NCBI GenBank assembly: GCA_958496175.1
Contig: OY292277.1
Span: 4,650,001 to 4,714,000 of the forward strand
Direction: 5' to 3'
DNA: 64,000 nt
From: Sisyra terminalis
Lineage: Eukaryota > Arthropoda > Insecta > Neuroptera > Sisyridae
Shown here one piece after another: positions 1 through 15,200 of the stretch. The number at the start of each line of letters is the position of its first letter. Within the stretch, counting starts at the first letter, position 1. The position numbers and the translations under genes are program-made. Under the pieces are notes generated by a model. It was not told the DNA's origin. It searched no databases and saw nothing but the letters and a program-made list of their open reading frames with translations.

Positions 1-3000
1 GCAAATTTTTCCACATAAAAATCACGATTAAGGGAGATATCGACGATCAAAGTGACAGAAGAAGTCATTTTTTGTCAAGAAAAAACCATGGGTTAACCAT
101 CGTTGATTTTTCACGAAGTCGACAATTTTCAAAAAAAATTTTTAATGATGCCATTCGAAAGTTAACGTCTTTGTGTGCATGCTGTGCAAATTTTTACACA
201 TAAAAATCACGATTAAGGGAGATATCGACGATCAAAGTGACAGAAGAAGTCATTTTTTGTCAAGAAAAAACCATGGGTTAACCATCGTTGATTTTTCACG
301 AAATCGACAATTTTCAAAAAAATTTTTTAATGATGCCATTCGAAAGTTAACGTCTTTGTGTGCATGCTGTGCAAATTTTTCCACATAAAAATCACGATTA
401 AGGGAGATATCGACGATCAAAGTGACAGAAGAAGTCATTTTTTGTCAAGAAAAAACCATGGGTTAACCATCGTTGATTTTTCACGAAATCGACAATTTTC
501 AAAAAAATTTTTTAATGATGCCATTCGAAAGTTAACGTCTTTGTGTGCATGCTGTGCAAATTTTTCCACATAAAAATCACGATTAAGGGAGATATCGACG
601 ATCAAAGTGACAGAAGAAGTCATTTTTTGTCAAGAAAAAACCATGGGTTAACCATCGTTGATTTTTCACGAAGTCGACAATTTTCAAAAAAATTTTTTAA
701 TGATGCCATTCGAAAGTTAACGTCTTTGTGTGCATGCTGTGCAAATTTTTCCACATAAAAATCACGATTAAGGGAGATATCGACGATCAAAGTGACAGAA
801 GAAGTCATTTTTTGTCAAGAAAAAACCATGGGTTAACCATCGTTGATTTTTCACGAAATCGACAATTTTCAAAAAAATTTTTTAATGATGCCATTCGAAA
901 GTTAACGTCTTTGTGTGCATGCTGTGCAAATTTTTCCACATAAAAATCACGATTAAGGGAGATATCGACGATCAAAGTGACAGAAGAAGTCATTTTTTGT
1001 CAAGAAAAAACCATGGGTTAACCATCGTTGATTTTTCACGAAATCGACAATTTTCAAAAAAATTTTTTAATGATGCCATTCGAAAGTTAACGCCTTTGTG
1101 TGCATGCTGTGCAAATTTTTCCACATAAAAATCACGATTAAGGGAGATATCGACGATCAAAGTGACAGAAGAAGTCATTTTTTGTCAAGAAAAAACCATG
1201 GGTTAACCATCGTTGATTTTTCACGATATCGACAATTTTCAAAAAAATTTTTTAATGATGCCATTCGAAAGTTAACGTCTTTGTGTGCATGCTGTGCAAA
1301 TTTTTCCACATAAAAATCACGATTAAGGGAGATATCGACGATCAAAGTGACAGAAGAAGTCATTTTTTGTCAAGAAAAAACCATGGGTTAACCATCGTTG
1401 ATTTTTCACGAAGTCGACAATTTTCAAAAAAAATTTTTAATGATGCCATTCGAAAGTTAACGTCTTTGTGTGCATGCTGTGCAAATTTTTCCACATAAAA
1501 ATCACGATTAAGGGAGATATCGACGATCAAAGTGACAGAAGAAGTCATTTTTTGTCAAGAAAAAACCATGGGTTAACCATCGTTGATTTTTCACGAAGTC
1601 GACAATTTTCAAAAAAAATTTTTAATGATGCCATTCGAAAGTTAACGTCTTTGTGTGCATGCTGTGCAAATTTTTACACATAAAAATCACGATTAAGGGA
1701 GATATCGACGATCAAAGTGACAGAAGAAGTCATTTTTTGTCAAGAAAAAACCATGGGTTAACCATCGTTGATTTTTCACCAAATCGACAATTTTCAAAAA
1801 AAATTTTTAATGATGCCATTCGAAAGTTAACGTCTTTGTGTGCATGCTGTGCAAATTTTTCCACATAAAAATCACGATTAAGGGAGATATCGACGATCAA
1901 AGTGACAGAAGAAGTCATTTTTTGTCAAGAAAAAACCATGGGTTAACCATCGTTGATTTTTCACGAAGTCGACAATTTTCAAAAAAATTTTTTAATGATG
2001 CCATTCGAAAGTTAACGTCTTTGTGTGCATGCTGTGCAAATTTTTCCACATAAAAATCACGATTAAAGGAGATATCGACGATCAAAGTGACAGAAGAAGT
2101 CATTTTTTGTCAAGAAAAAACCATGGGTTAACCATCGTTGATTTTTCACGAAGTCGACAATTTTCAAAAAAAATTTTTAATGATGCCATTCGAAAGTTAA
2201 CGTCTTTGTGTGCATGCTGTGCAAATTTTTACACATAAAAATCACGATTAAGGGAGATATCGACGATCAAAGTGACAGAAGAAGTCATTTTTTGTCAAGA
2301 AAAAACCATGGGTTAACCATCGTTGATTTTTCACGAAGTCGACAATTTTCAAAAAAATTTTTAATGATGCCATTCGAAAGTTAACGTCTTTGTGTGCATG
2401 CTGTGCAAATTTTTACACATAAAAATCACGATTAAGGGAGATATCGACGATCAAAGTGACAGAAGAAGTCATTTTTTGTCAAGAAAAAACCATGGGTTAA
2501 CCATCGTTGATTTTTCACGAAATCGACAATTTTCAAAAAAATTTTTTAATGATGCCATTCGAAAGTTAACGTCTTTGTGTGCATGCTGTGCAAATTTTTC
2601 CACATAAAAATCACGATTAAAGGAGATATCGACGATCAAAGTGACAGAAGAAGTCATTTTTTGTCAAGAAAAAACCATGGGTTAACCATCGTTGATTTTT
2701 CACGAAATCGACAATTTTCAAAAAAATTTTTTAATGATGCCATTCGAAAGTTAACGTCTTTGTGTGCATGCTGTGCAAATTTTTCCACATAAAAATCACG
2801 ATTAAGGGAGATATCGACGATCAAAGTGACAGAAGAAGTCATTTTTTGTCAAGAAAAAACCATGGGTTAACCATCGTTGATTTTTCACGAAATCGACAAT
2901 TTTCAAAAAAATTTTTTAATGATGCCATTCGAAAGTTAACGCCTTTGTGTGCATGCTGTGCAAATTTTTCCACATAAAAATCACGATTAAGGGAGATATC

Positions 3001-4001
3001 GACGATCAAAGTGACAGAAGAAGTCATTTTTTGTCAAGAAAAAACCATGGGTTAACCATCGTTGATTTTTCACGATATCGACAATTTTCAAAAAAATTTT
3101 TTAATGATGCCATTCGATAGTTATCGTCTTTGTGTGCATGCTGTGCAAATTTTTCCACATAAAAATCACGATTAAGGGAGATATCGACGATCAAAATGAC
3201 AGAAGAAGTCATTTTTTGTCAAGAAAAAACCATGGGTTAACCATCGTTGATTTTTCACGAAATCGACAATTTTCAAAAAAATTTTTTAATGATGCAATTC
3301 GAAAGTTAACGTCTTTGTGTGCATGCTGTGCAAATTTTTCCACATAAAAATCACGATTAAGGGAGATATCGACGATCAAAGTGACAGAAGAAGTCATTTT
3401 TTGTCAAGAAAAAACCATGGGTTAACCATCGTTGATTTTTCACGAAGTCGACAATTTTCAAAAAAATTTTTTAATGATGCCATTCGAAAGTTAACGTCTT
3501 TGTGTGCATGCTGTGCAAATTTTTCCACATAAAAATCACGATTAAGGGAGATATCGACGATCAAAGTGACAGAAGAAGTCATTTTTTGTCAAGAAAAAAC
3601 CATGGGTTAACCATCGTTGATTTTTCACGAAATCGACAATTTTCAAAAAAAATTTTTATTGATGCCATTCGAAAGTTAACGTCTTTGTGTGCATGCTGTG
3701 CAAATTTTTCCACATAAAAATCACGATTAAGGGAGATATCGACGATCAAAGTGACAGAAGAAGTCATTTTTTGTCAAGAAAAAACCATGGGTTAACCATC
3801 GTTGATTTTCACGAAATCGACAATTTTCAAAAAAAATTTTTATTGATGCCATTCGAAAGTTAACGTCTTTGTGTGCATGCTGTGCAAATTTTTCCACATA
3901 AAAATCACGATTAAGGGAGATATCGACGATCAAAGTGACAGAAGAAGTCATTTTTTGTCAAGAAAAAACCATGGGTTAACCATCGTTGATTTTTCACGAA
4001 G

Positions 4002-5345
4002 TCGACAATTTTCAAAAAAATTTTTTAATGATGCCATTCGAAAGTTAACGTCTTTGTGTGCATGCTGTGCAAATTTTTCCACATAAAAATCACGATTAAG
4101 GGAGATATCGACGATCAAAGTGACAGAAGAAGTCATTTTTTGTCAAGAAAAAACCATGGGTTAACCATCGTTGATTTTTCACGAAATCGACAATTTTCAA
4201 AAAAATTTTTTAATGATGCCATTCGAAAGTTAACGTCTTTGTGTGCATGCTGTGCAAATTTTTCCACATAAAAATTACGATTAAAGGAGATATCGACGAT
4301 CAAAGTGACAGAAGAAGTCATTTTTTGTCAAGAAAAAACCATGGGTTAACCATCGTTGATTTTTCACGAAATCGACAATTTTCAAAAAAATTTTTTAATG
4401 ATGCCATTCGAAAGTTAACGTCTTTGTGTGCATGCTGTGCAAATTTTTCCACATAAAAATCACGATTAAGGGAGATATCGACGATCAAAGTGACAGAAGA
4501 AGTAATTTTTTGTCAAGAAAAAACCATGGGTTAACCATCGTTGATTTTTAACGAAATCGACAATTTTCAAAAAAATTTTTTAATGATGCCATTCGAAAGT
4601 TAACGCCTTTGTGTGCATGCTGTGCAAATTTTTCCACATAAAAATCACGATTAAGGGAGATATCGACGATCAAAGTGACAGAAGAAGTCATTTTTTGTCA
4701 AGAAAAAACCATGGGTTAACCATCGTTGATTTTTCACGATATCGACAATTTTCAAAAAAATTTTTTAATGATGCCATTCGATAGTTAACGTCTTTGTGTG
4801 CATGCTGTGCAAATTTTTCCACATAAAAATCACGATTAAGGGAGATATCGACGATCAAAGTGACAGAAGAAGTCATTTTTTGTCAAGAAAAAACCATGGG
4901 TTAACCATCGTTGATTTTTCACGAAATCGACAATTTTCAAAAAAATTTTTTAATGATGCCATTCGAAAGTTAACGTCTTTGTGTGCATGCTGTGCAAATT
5001 TTTCCACATAAAAATCACGATTAAGGGAGATATCGACGATCAAAGTGACAGAAGAAGTAATTTTTTGTCAAGAAAAAACCATGGGTTAACCATCGTTGAT
5101 TTTTAACGAAATCGACAATTTTCAAAAAAATTTTTTAATGATGCCATTCGAAAGTTAACGTCTTTGTGTGCATGCTGTGCAAATTTTTCCACATAAAAAT
5201 CACGATTAAGGGAGATATCGACGATCAAAGTGACAGAAGAAGTAATTTTTTGTCAAGAAAAAACCATGGGTTAACCATCGTTGATTTTTAACGAAATCGA
5301 CAATTTTCAAAAAAATTTTTTAATGATGCCATTCGAAAGTTAACG
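4002..5345 (+). repeat. Satellite sub-block duplicated at 8,806-10,149
   Basis: This 1.34-kb run of about seven monomers recurs 4,804 bp downstream with the same order of monomer variants: AAGTAATT monomers, a CGCC monomer and a GATATC/CGATAG monomer. The match ends where 4,001 (G) differs from 8,805 (A) and where 5,346 (C) differs from 10,150 (T). The offset equals 26 monomers less two 3-bp deletions. It shows that higher-order structure exists upstream of the larger duplication. Confidence 0.75.
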
Positions 5346-8300
5346 CCTTTGTGTGCATGCTGTGCAAATTTTTCCACATAAAAATCACGATTAAGGGAGA
5401 TATCGACGATCAAAGTGACAGAAGAAGTCATTTTTTGTCAAGAAAAAACCATGGGTTAACCATCGTTGATTTTTCACGATATCGACAATTTTCAAAAAAA
5501 TTTTTTAATGATGCCATTCGATAGTTAACGTCTTTGTGTGCATGCTGTGCAAATTTTTCCACATAAAAATCACGATTAAGGGAGATATCGACGATCAAAG
5601 TGACAGAAGAAGTCATTTTTTGTCAAGAAAAAACCATGGGTTAACCATCGCTGATTTTTCACGAAATCGACAATTATCAAAAAAATTTTTTAATGATGCC
5701 ATTCGAAAGTTAACGTCTTTGTGTGCATGCTGTGCAAATTTTTCCACATAAAAATCACGATTAAGGGAGATATCGACGATCAAAGTGACAGAAGAAGTAA
5801 TTTTTTGTCAAGAAAAAACCATGGGTTAACCATCGTTGATTTTTCACGAAATCGACAATTTTCAAAAAAATTTTTTAATGATGCCATTCGAAAGTTAACG
5901 TCTTTGTGTGCATGCTGTGCAAATTTTTCCACATAAAAATCACGATTAAGGGAGATATCGACGATCAAAGTGACAGAAGAAGTCATTTTTTGTCAAGAAA
6001 AAACCATGGGTTAACCATCGTTGATTTTTCACGAAATCGACAATTTTCAAAAAAATTTTTTAATGATGCCATTCGAAAGTTAACGCCTTTGTGTGCATGC
6101 TGTGCAAATTTTTCCACATAAAAATCACGATTAAGGGAGATATCGACGATCAAAGTGACAGAAGAAGTCATTTTTTGTCAAGAAAAAACCATGGGTTAAC
6201 CATCGTTGATTTTTCACGAAATCGACAATTATCAAAAAAATTTTTTAATGATGCCATTCGAAAGTTAACGTCTTTGTGTGCATGCTGTGCAAATTTTTCC
6301 ACATAAAAATCACGATTAAGGGAGATATCGACGATCAAAGTGACAGAAGAAGTAATTTTTTGTCAAGAAAAAACCATGGGTTAACCATCGTTGATTTTTA
6401 ACGAAATCGACAATTTTCAAAAAAATTTTTGAATGATGCCATTCGAAAGTTAACGTCTTTGTGTGCATGCTGTGCAAATTTTTCCACATAAAAATCACGA
6501 TTAAGGGAGATATCGACGATCAAAGTGACAGAAGAAGTCATTTTTTGTCAAGAAAAAACCATGGGTTAACCATCGTTGATTTTTCACGAAATCGACAATT
6601 TTCAAAAAAATTTTTTAATGATGCCATTCGAAAGTTAACGCCTTTGTGTGCATGCTGTGCAAATTTTTCCACATAAAAATCACGATTAAGGGAGATATAG
6701 ACGATCAAAGTGACAGAAGAAGTCATTTTTTGTCAAGAAAAAACCATGGGTCCATCGTTGATTTTTCACAATATCGACAATTTTCAAAAAAATTTTTTAA
6801 TGATGCCATTCGATAGTTAACGTCTTTGTGTGCATGCTGTGCAAATTTTTCCACATAAAAATCACGATTAAGGGAGATATCGACGATCAAAGTGACAGAA
6901 GAAGTCATTTTTTGTCAAGAAAAAACCATGGGTTAACCATCGTTGATTTTTCACGAAATCGACAATTTTCAAAAAAATTTTTTAATGATGCCATTCGAAA
7001 GTTAACGTCTTTGTGTGCATGCTGTGCAAATTTTTCCACATAAAAATCACGATTAAGGGAGATATCGACGATCAAAGTGACAGAAGAAGTAATTTTTTGT
7101 CAAGAAAAAACCATGGGTTAACCATCGTTGATTTTTAACGAAATCGACAATTTTCAAAAAAATTTTTTAATGATGCCATTCGAAAGTTAACGCCTTTGTG
7201 TGCATGCTGTGCAAATTTTTCCACATAAAAATCACGATTAAGGGAGATATCGACGATCAAAGTGACAGAAGAAGTCATTTTTTGTCAAGAAAAAACAATG
7301 GGTTAACCATCGTTGATTTTTCACGAAATCGACAATTATCAAAAAAATTTTTTAATGATGCCATTCGAAAGTTAACGTCTTTGTGTGCATGCTGTGCAAA
7401 TTTTTCCACATAAAAATCACGATTAAGGGAGATATCGACGATCAAAGTGACAGAAGAAGTAATTTTTTGTCAAGAAAAAACCATGGGTTAACCATCGTTG
7501 ATTTTTCACGAAATCGACAATTTTCAAAAAAATTTTTTAATGATGCCATTCGAAAGTTAACGTCTTTGTGTGCATGCTGTGCAAATTTTTCCACATAAAA
7601 ATCACGATTAAGGGAGATATCGACGATCAAAGTGACAGAAGAAGTCATTTTTTGTCAAGAAAAAACCATGGGTTAACCATCGTTGATTTTTCACGAAATC
7701 GACAATTTTCAAAAAAATTTTTTAATGATGCCATTCGAAAGTTAACGCCTTTGTGTGCATGCTGTGCAAATTTTTCCACATAAAAATCACGATTAAGGGA
7801 GATATCGACGATCAAAGTGACAGAAGAAGTCATTTTTTGTCAAGAAAAAACCATGGGTTAACCATCGTTGATTTTTCACGAAATCGACAATTTTCAAAAA
7901 AATTTTTTAATGATGCCATTCGAAAGTTAACGTCTTTGTGTGCATGCTGTGCAAATTTTTCCACATAAAAATCACGATTAAGGGAGATATCGACGATCAA
8001 AGTGACAGAAGAAGTCATTTTTTGTCAAGAAAAAACCATGGGTTAACCATCGTTGATTTTTCACGAAATCGACAATTATCAAAAAAATTTTTTAATGATG
8101 CCATTCCAAAGTTAACGTCTTTGTGTGCATGCTGTGCAAATTTTTCCACATAAAAATCACGATTAAGGGAGATATCGACGATCAAAGTGACAGAAGAAGT
8201 AATTTTTTGTCAAGAAAAAACCATGGGTTAACCATCGTTGATTTTTAACGAAATCGACAATTTTCAAAAAAATTTTTTAATGATGCCATTCGAAAGTTAA

Positions 8301-9216
8301 CGTCTTTGTGTGCATGCTGTGCAAATTTTTCCACATAAAAATCACGATTAAGGGAGATATCGACGATCAAAGTGACAGAAGAAGTCATTTTTTGTCAAGA
8401 AAAAACCATGGGTTAACCATCGTTGATTTTTCACGAAATCGACAATTTTCAAAAAAATTTTTTAATGATGCCATTCGAAAGTTAACGCCTTTGTGTGCAT
8501 GCTGTGCAAATTTTTCCACATAAAAATCACGATTAAGGGAGATATCGACGATCAAAGTGACAGAAGAAGTCATTTTTTGTCAAGAAAAAACCATGGGTCC
8601 ATCGTTGATTTTTCACAATATCGACAATTTTCAAAAAAATTTTTTAATGATGCCATTCGAAAGTTAACGCCTTTGTGTGCATGCTGTGCAAATTTTTCCA
8701 CATAAAAATCACGATTAAGGGAGATATCGACGATCAAAGTGACAGAAGAAGTCATTTTTTGTCAAGAAAAAACCATGGGTTAACCATCGTTGATTTTTCA
8801 CGAAATCGACAATTTTCAAAAAAATTTTTTAATGATGCCATTCGAAAGTTAACGTCTTTGTGTGCATGCTGTGCAAATTTTTCCACATAAAAATCACGAT
8901 TAAGGGAGATATCGACGATCAAAGTGACAGAAGAAGTCATTTTTTGTCAAGAAAAAACCATGGGTTAACCATCGTTGATTTTTCACGAAATCGACAATTT
9001 TCAAAAAAATTTTTTAATGATGCCATTCGAAAGTTAACGTCTTTGTGTGCATGCTGTGCAAATTTTTCCACATAAAAATTACGATTAAAGGAGATATCGA
9101 CGATCAAAGTGACAGAAGAAGTCATTTTTTGTCAAGAAAAAACCATGGGTTAACCATCGTTGATTTTTCACGAAATCGACAATTTTCAAAAAAATTTTTT
9201 AATGATGCCATTCGAA

Positions 9217-12200
9217 AGTTAACGTCTTTGTGTGCATGCTGTGCAAATTTTTCCACATAAAAATCACGATTAAGGGAGATATCGACGATCAAAGTGACAG
9301 AAGAAGTAATTTTTTGTCAAGAAAAAACCATGGGTTAACCATCGTTGATTTTTAACGAAATCGACAATTTTCAAAAAAATTTTTTAATGATGCCATTCGA
9401 AAGTTAACGCCTTTGTGTGCATGCTGTGCAAATTTTTCCACATAAAAATCACGATTAAGGGAGATATCGACGATCAAAGTGACAGAAGAAGTCATTTTTT
9501 GTCAAGAAAAAACCATGGGTTAACCATCGTTGATTTTTCACGATATCGACAATTTTCAAAAAAATTTTTTAATGATGCCATTCGATAGTTAACGTCTTTG
9601 TGTGCATGCTGTGCAAATTTTTCCACATAAAAATCACGATTAAGGGAGATATCGACGATCAAAGTGACAGAAGAAGTCATTTTTTGTCAAGAAAAAACCA
9701 TGGGTTAACCATCGTTGATTTTTCACGAAATCGACAATTTTCAAAAAAATTTTTTAATGATGCCATTCGAAAGTTAACGTCTTTGTGTGCATGCTGTGCA
9801 AATTTTTCCACATAAAAATCACGATTAAGGGAGATATCGACGATCAAAGTGACAGAAGAAGTAATTTTTTGTCAAGAAAAAACCATGGGTTAACCATCGT
9901 TGATTTTTAACGAAATCGACAATTTTCAAAAAAATTTTTTAATGATGCCATTCGAAAGTTAACGTCTTTGTGTGCATGCTGTGCAAATTTTTCCACATAA
10001 AAATCACGATTAAGGGAGATATCGACGATCAAAGTGACAGAAGAAGTAATTTTTTGTCAAGAAAAAACCATGGGTTAACCATCGTTGATTTTTAACGAAA
10101 TCGACAATTTTCAAAAAAATTTTTTAATGATGCCATTCGAAAGTTAACGTCTTTGTGTGCATGCTGTGCAAATTTTTCCACATAAAAATCACGATTAAGG
10201 GAGATATCGACGATCAAAGTGACAGAAGAAGTAATTTTTTGTCAAGAAAAAACCATGGGTTAACCATCGTTGATTTTTCACGAAATCGACAATTTTCAAA
10301 AAAATTTTTTAATGATGCCATTCGAAAGTTAACGTCTTTGTGTGCATGCTGTGCAAATTTTTCCACATAAAAATCACGATTAAGGGAGATATCGACGATC
10401 AAAGTGACAGAAGAAGTCATTTTTTGTCAAGAAAAAACCATGGGTTAACCATCGTTGATTTTTCACGAAATCGACAATTTTCAAAAAAATTTTTTAATGA
10501 TGCCATTCGAAAGTTAACGCCTTTGTGTGCATGCTGTGCAAATTTTTCCACATAAAAATCACGATTAAGGGAGATATCGACGATCAAAGTGACAGAAGAA
10601 GTCATTTTTTGTCAAGAAAAAACCATGGGTCCATCGTTGATTTTTCACAATATCGACAATTTTCAAAAAAATTTTTTAATGATGCCATTCGATAGTTAAC
10701 GTCTTTGTGTGCATGCTGTGCAAATTTTTCCACATAAAAATCACGATTAAGGGAGATATCGACGATCAAAGTGACAGAAGAAGTCATTTTTTGTCAAGAA
10801 AAAACCATGGGTTAACCATCGTTGATTTTTCACGAAATCGACAATTATCAAAAAAATTTTTTAATGATGCCATTCGAAAGTTAACGTCTTTGTGTGCATG
10901 CTGTGCAAATTTTTCCACATAAAAATCACGATTAAGGGAGATATCGACGATCAAAGTGACAGAAGAAGTCATTTTTTGTCAAGAAAAAACCATGGGTTAA
11001 CCATCGTTGATTTTTCACGAAATCGACAATTTTCAAAAAAATTTTTTAATGATGCCATTCGAAAGTTAACGCCTTTGTGTGCATGCTGTGCAAATTTTTC
11101 CACATAAAAATCACGATTAAGGGAGATATCGACGATCAAAGTGACAGAAGAAGTCATTTTTTGTCAAGAAAAAACCATGGGTTAACCATCGTTGATTTTT
11201 CACGAAATCGACAATTATCAAAAAAATTTTTTAATGATGCCATTCGAAAGTTAACGTCTTTGTGTGCATGCTGTGCAAATTTTTCCACATAAAAATCACG
11301 ATTAAGGGAGATATCGACGATCAAAGTGACAGAAGAAGTAATTTTTTGTCAAGAAAAAACCATGGGTTAACCATCGTTGATTTTTAACGAAATCGACAAT
11401 TTTCAAAAAAATTTTTGAATGATGCCATTCGAAAGTTAACGTCTTTGTGTGCATGCTGTGCAAATTTTTCCACATAAAAATCACGATTAAGGGAGATATC
11501 GACGATCAAAGTGACAGAAGAAGTCATTTTTTGTCAAGAAAAAACCATGGGTTAACCATCGTTGATTTTTCACGAAATCGACAATTTTCAAAAAAATTTT
11601 TTAATGATGCCATTCGAAAGTTAACGCCTTTGTGTGCATGCTGTGCAAATTTTTCCACATAAAAATCACGATTAAGGGAGATATCGACGATCAAAGTGAC
11701 AGAAGAAGTCATTTTTTGTCAAGAAAAAACCATGGGTCCATCGTTGATTTTTCACAATATCGACAATTTTCAAAAAAATTTTTTAATGATGCCATTCGAT
11801 AGTTAACGTCTTTGTGTGCATGCTGTGCAAATTTTTCCACATAAAAATCACGATTAAGGGAGATATCGACGATCAAAGTGACAGAAGAAGTCATTTTTTG
11901 TCAAGAAAAAACCATGGGTTAACCATCGTTGATTTTTCACGATATCGACAATTTTCAAAAAAATTTTTTAATGATGCCATTCGATAGTTAACGTCTTTGT
12001 GTGCATGCTGTGCAAATTTTTCCACATAAAAATCACGATTAAGGGAGATATCGACGATCAAAGTGACAGAAGAAGTCATTTTTTGTCAAGAAAAAACCAT
12101 GGGTTAACCATCGTTGATTTTTCACGAAATCGACAATTATCAAAAAAATTTTTTAATGATGCCATTCGAAAGTTAACGTCTTTGTGTGCATGCTGTGCAA

Positions 12201-15200
12201 ATTTTTCCACATAAAAATCACGATTAAGGGAGATATCGACGATCAAAGTGACAGAAGAAGTAATTTTTTGTCAAGAAAAAACCATGGGTTAACCATCGTT
12301 GATTTTTCACGAAATCGACAATTTTCAAAAAAATTTTTTAATGATGCCATTCGAAAGTTAACGTCTTTGTGTGCATGCTGTGCAAATTTTTCCACATAAA
12401 AATCACGATTAAGGGAGATATCGACGATCAAAGTGACAGAAGAAGTCATTTTTTGTCAAGAAAAAACCATGGGTTAACCATCGTTGATTTTTCACGAAAT
12501 CGACAATTTTCAAAAAAATTTTTTAATGATGCCATTCGAAAGTTAACGCCTTTGTGTGCATGCTGTGCAAATTTTTCCACATAAAAATCACGATTAAGGG
12601 AGATATCGACGATCAAAGTGACAGAAGAAGTCATTTTTTGTCAAGAAAAAACCATGGGTTAACCATCGTTGATTTTTCACGAAATCGACAATTATCAAAA
12701 AAATTTTTTAATGATGCCATTCGAAAGTTAACGTCTTTGTGTGCATGCTGTGCAAATTTTTCCACATAAAAATCACGATTAAGGGAGATATCGACGATCA
12801 AAGTGACAGAAGAAGTAATTTTTTGTCAAGAAAAAACCATGGGTTAACCATCGTTGATTTTTAACGAAATCGACAATTTTCAAAAAAATTTTTTAATGAT
12901 GCCATTCGAAAGTTAACGTCTTTGTGTGCATGCTGTGCAAATTTTTCCACATAAAAATCACGATTAAGGGAGATATCGACGATCAAAGTGACAGAAGAAG
13001 TAATTTTTTGTCAAGAAAAAACCATGGGTTAACCATCGTTGATTTTTAACGAAATCGACAATTTTCAAAAAAATTTTTTAATGATGCCATTCGAAAGTTA
13101 ACGTCTTTGTGTGCATGCTGTGCAAATTTTTCCACATAAAAATCACGATTAAGGGAGATATCGACGATCAAAGTGACAGAAGAAGTAATTTTTTGTCAAG
13201 AAAAAACCATGGGTTAACCATCGTTGATTTTTAACGAAATCGACAATTTTCAAAAAAATTTTTTAATGATGCCATTCGAAAGTTAACGTCTTTGTGTGCA
13301 TGCTGTGCAAATTTTTCCACATAAAAATCACGATTAAGGGAGATATCGACGATCAAAGTGACAGAAGAAGTCATTTTTTGTCAAGAAAAAACCATGGGTT
13401 AACCATCGTTGATTTTTCACAATATCGACAATTTTCAAAAAAATTTTTTAATGATGCCATTCGATAGTTAACGTCTTTGTGTGCATGCTGTGCAAATTTT
13501 TCCACATAAAAATCACGATTAAGGGAGATATCGACGATCAAAGTGACAGAAGAAGTCATTTTTTGTCAAGAAAAAACCATGGGTTAACCATCGTTGATCT
13601 TTCACGAAATCGACAATTTTCAAAAAAATTTTTTAATGATGCCATTCGAAAGTTAACGTCTTTGTGTGCATGCTGTGCAAATTTTTCCACATAAAAATCA
13701 CGATTAAGGGAGATATCGACGATCAAAGTGACAGAAGAAGTCATTTTTTGTCAAGAAAAAACCATGGGTTAACCATCGTTGATTTTTCACGAAATCGACA
13801 ATTTTCAAAAAAATTTTTTAATGATGCCATTCGAAAGTTAACGCCTTTGTGTGCATGCTGTGCAAATTTTTCCACATAAAAATCACGATTAAGGGAGATA
13901 TCGACGATCAAAGTGACAGAAGAAGTCATTTTTTGTCAAGAAAAAACCATGGGTTAACCATCGTTGATTTTTCACGATATCGACAATTTTCAAAAAAATT
14001 TTTTAATGATGCCATTCGAAAGTTAACGTCTTTGTGTGCATGCTGTGCAAATTTTTCCACATAAAAATCACGATTAAGGGAGATATCGACGATCAAAGTG
14101 ACAGAAGAAGTCATTTTTTGTCAAGAAAAAACCATGGGTTAACCATCGTTGATTTTTCACGAAATCGACAATTTTCAAAAAAAATTTTTATTGATGCCAT
14201 TCGAAAGTTAACATCTTTGTGTGCATGCTGTGCAAATTTTTCCACATAAAAATAACGATTAAGGGAGATATCGACGATCAAAGTGACAGAAGAAGTCATT
14301 TTTTGTCAAGAAAAAACCATGGGTTAACCATCGTTAATTTTTCACGAAATCGACAATTTTCAAAAAAATTTTTTAATGATGCCATTCGAAAGTTAACGTC
14401 TTTGTGTGCATGCTGTGCAAATTTTTCCACATAAAAATCACGATTAAGGGAGATATCGACGATCAAAGTGACAGAAGAAGTCATTTTTTGTCAAGAAAAA
14501 ACCATGGGTTAACCATCGTTGATTTTTCACGAAGTCGACAATTTTCAAAAAAATTTTTTAATGATGCCATTCGAAAGTTAACGTCTTTGTGTGCATGCTG
14601 TGCAAATTTTTCCACATAAAAATCACGATTAAGGGAGATATCGACGATCAAAGTGACAGAAGAAGTCATTTTTTGTCAAGAAAAAACCATGGGTTAACCA
14701 TCGTTGATTTTTCACGAAATCGACAATTATCAAAAAAATTTTTTAATGATGCCATTCGAAAGTTAACGCCTTTGTGTGCATGCTGTGCAAATTTTTCCAC
14801 ATAAAAATCACGATTAAGGGAGATATCGACGATCAAAGTGACAGAAGAAGTCATTTTTTGTCAAGAAAAAACCATGGGTCCATCGTTGATTTTTCACAAT
14901 ATCGACAATTTTCAAAAAAATTTTTTAATGATGCCATTCGATAGTTAACGTCTTTGTGTGCATGCTGTGCAAATTTTTCCACATAAAAATCACGATTAAG
15001 GGAGATATCGACGATCAAAGTGACAGAAGAAGTCATTTTTTGTCAAGAAAAAACCATGGGTTAACCATCGTTGATTTTTCACGAAATCGACAATTTTCAA
15101 AAAAATTTTTTAATGATGCCATTCGAAAGTTAACGCCTTTGTGTGCATGCTGTGCAAATTTTTCCACATAAAAATCACGATTACGGGAGATATCGACGAT

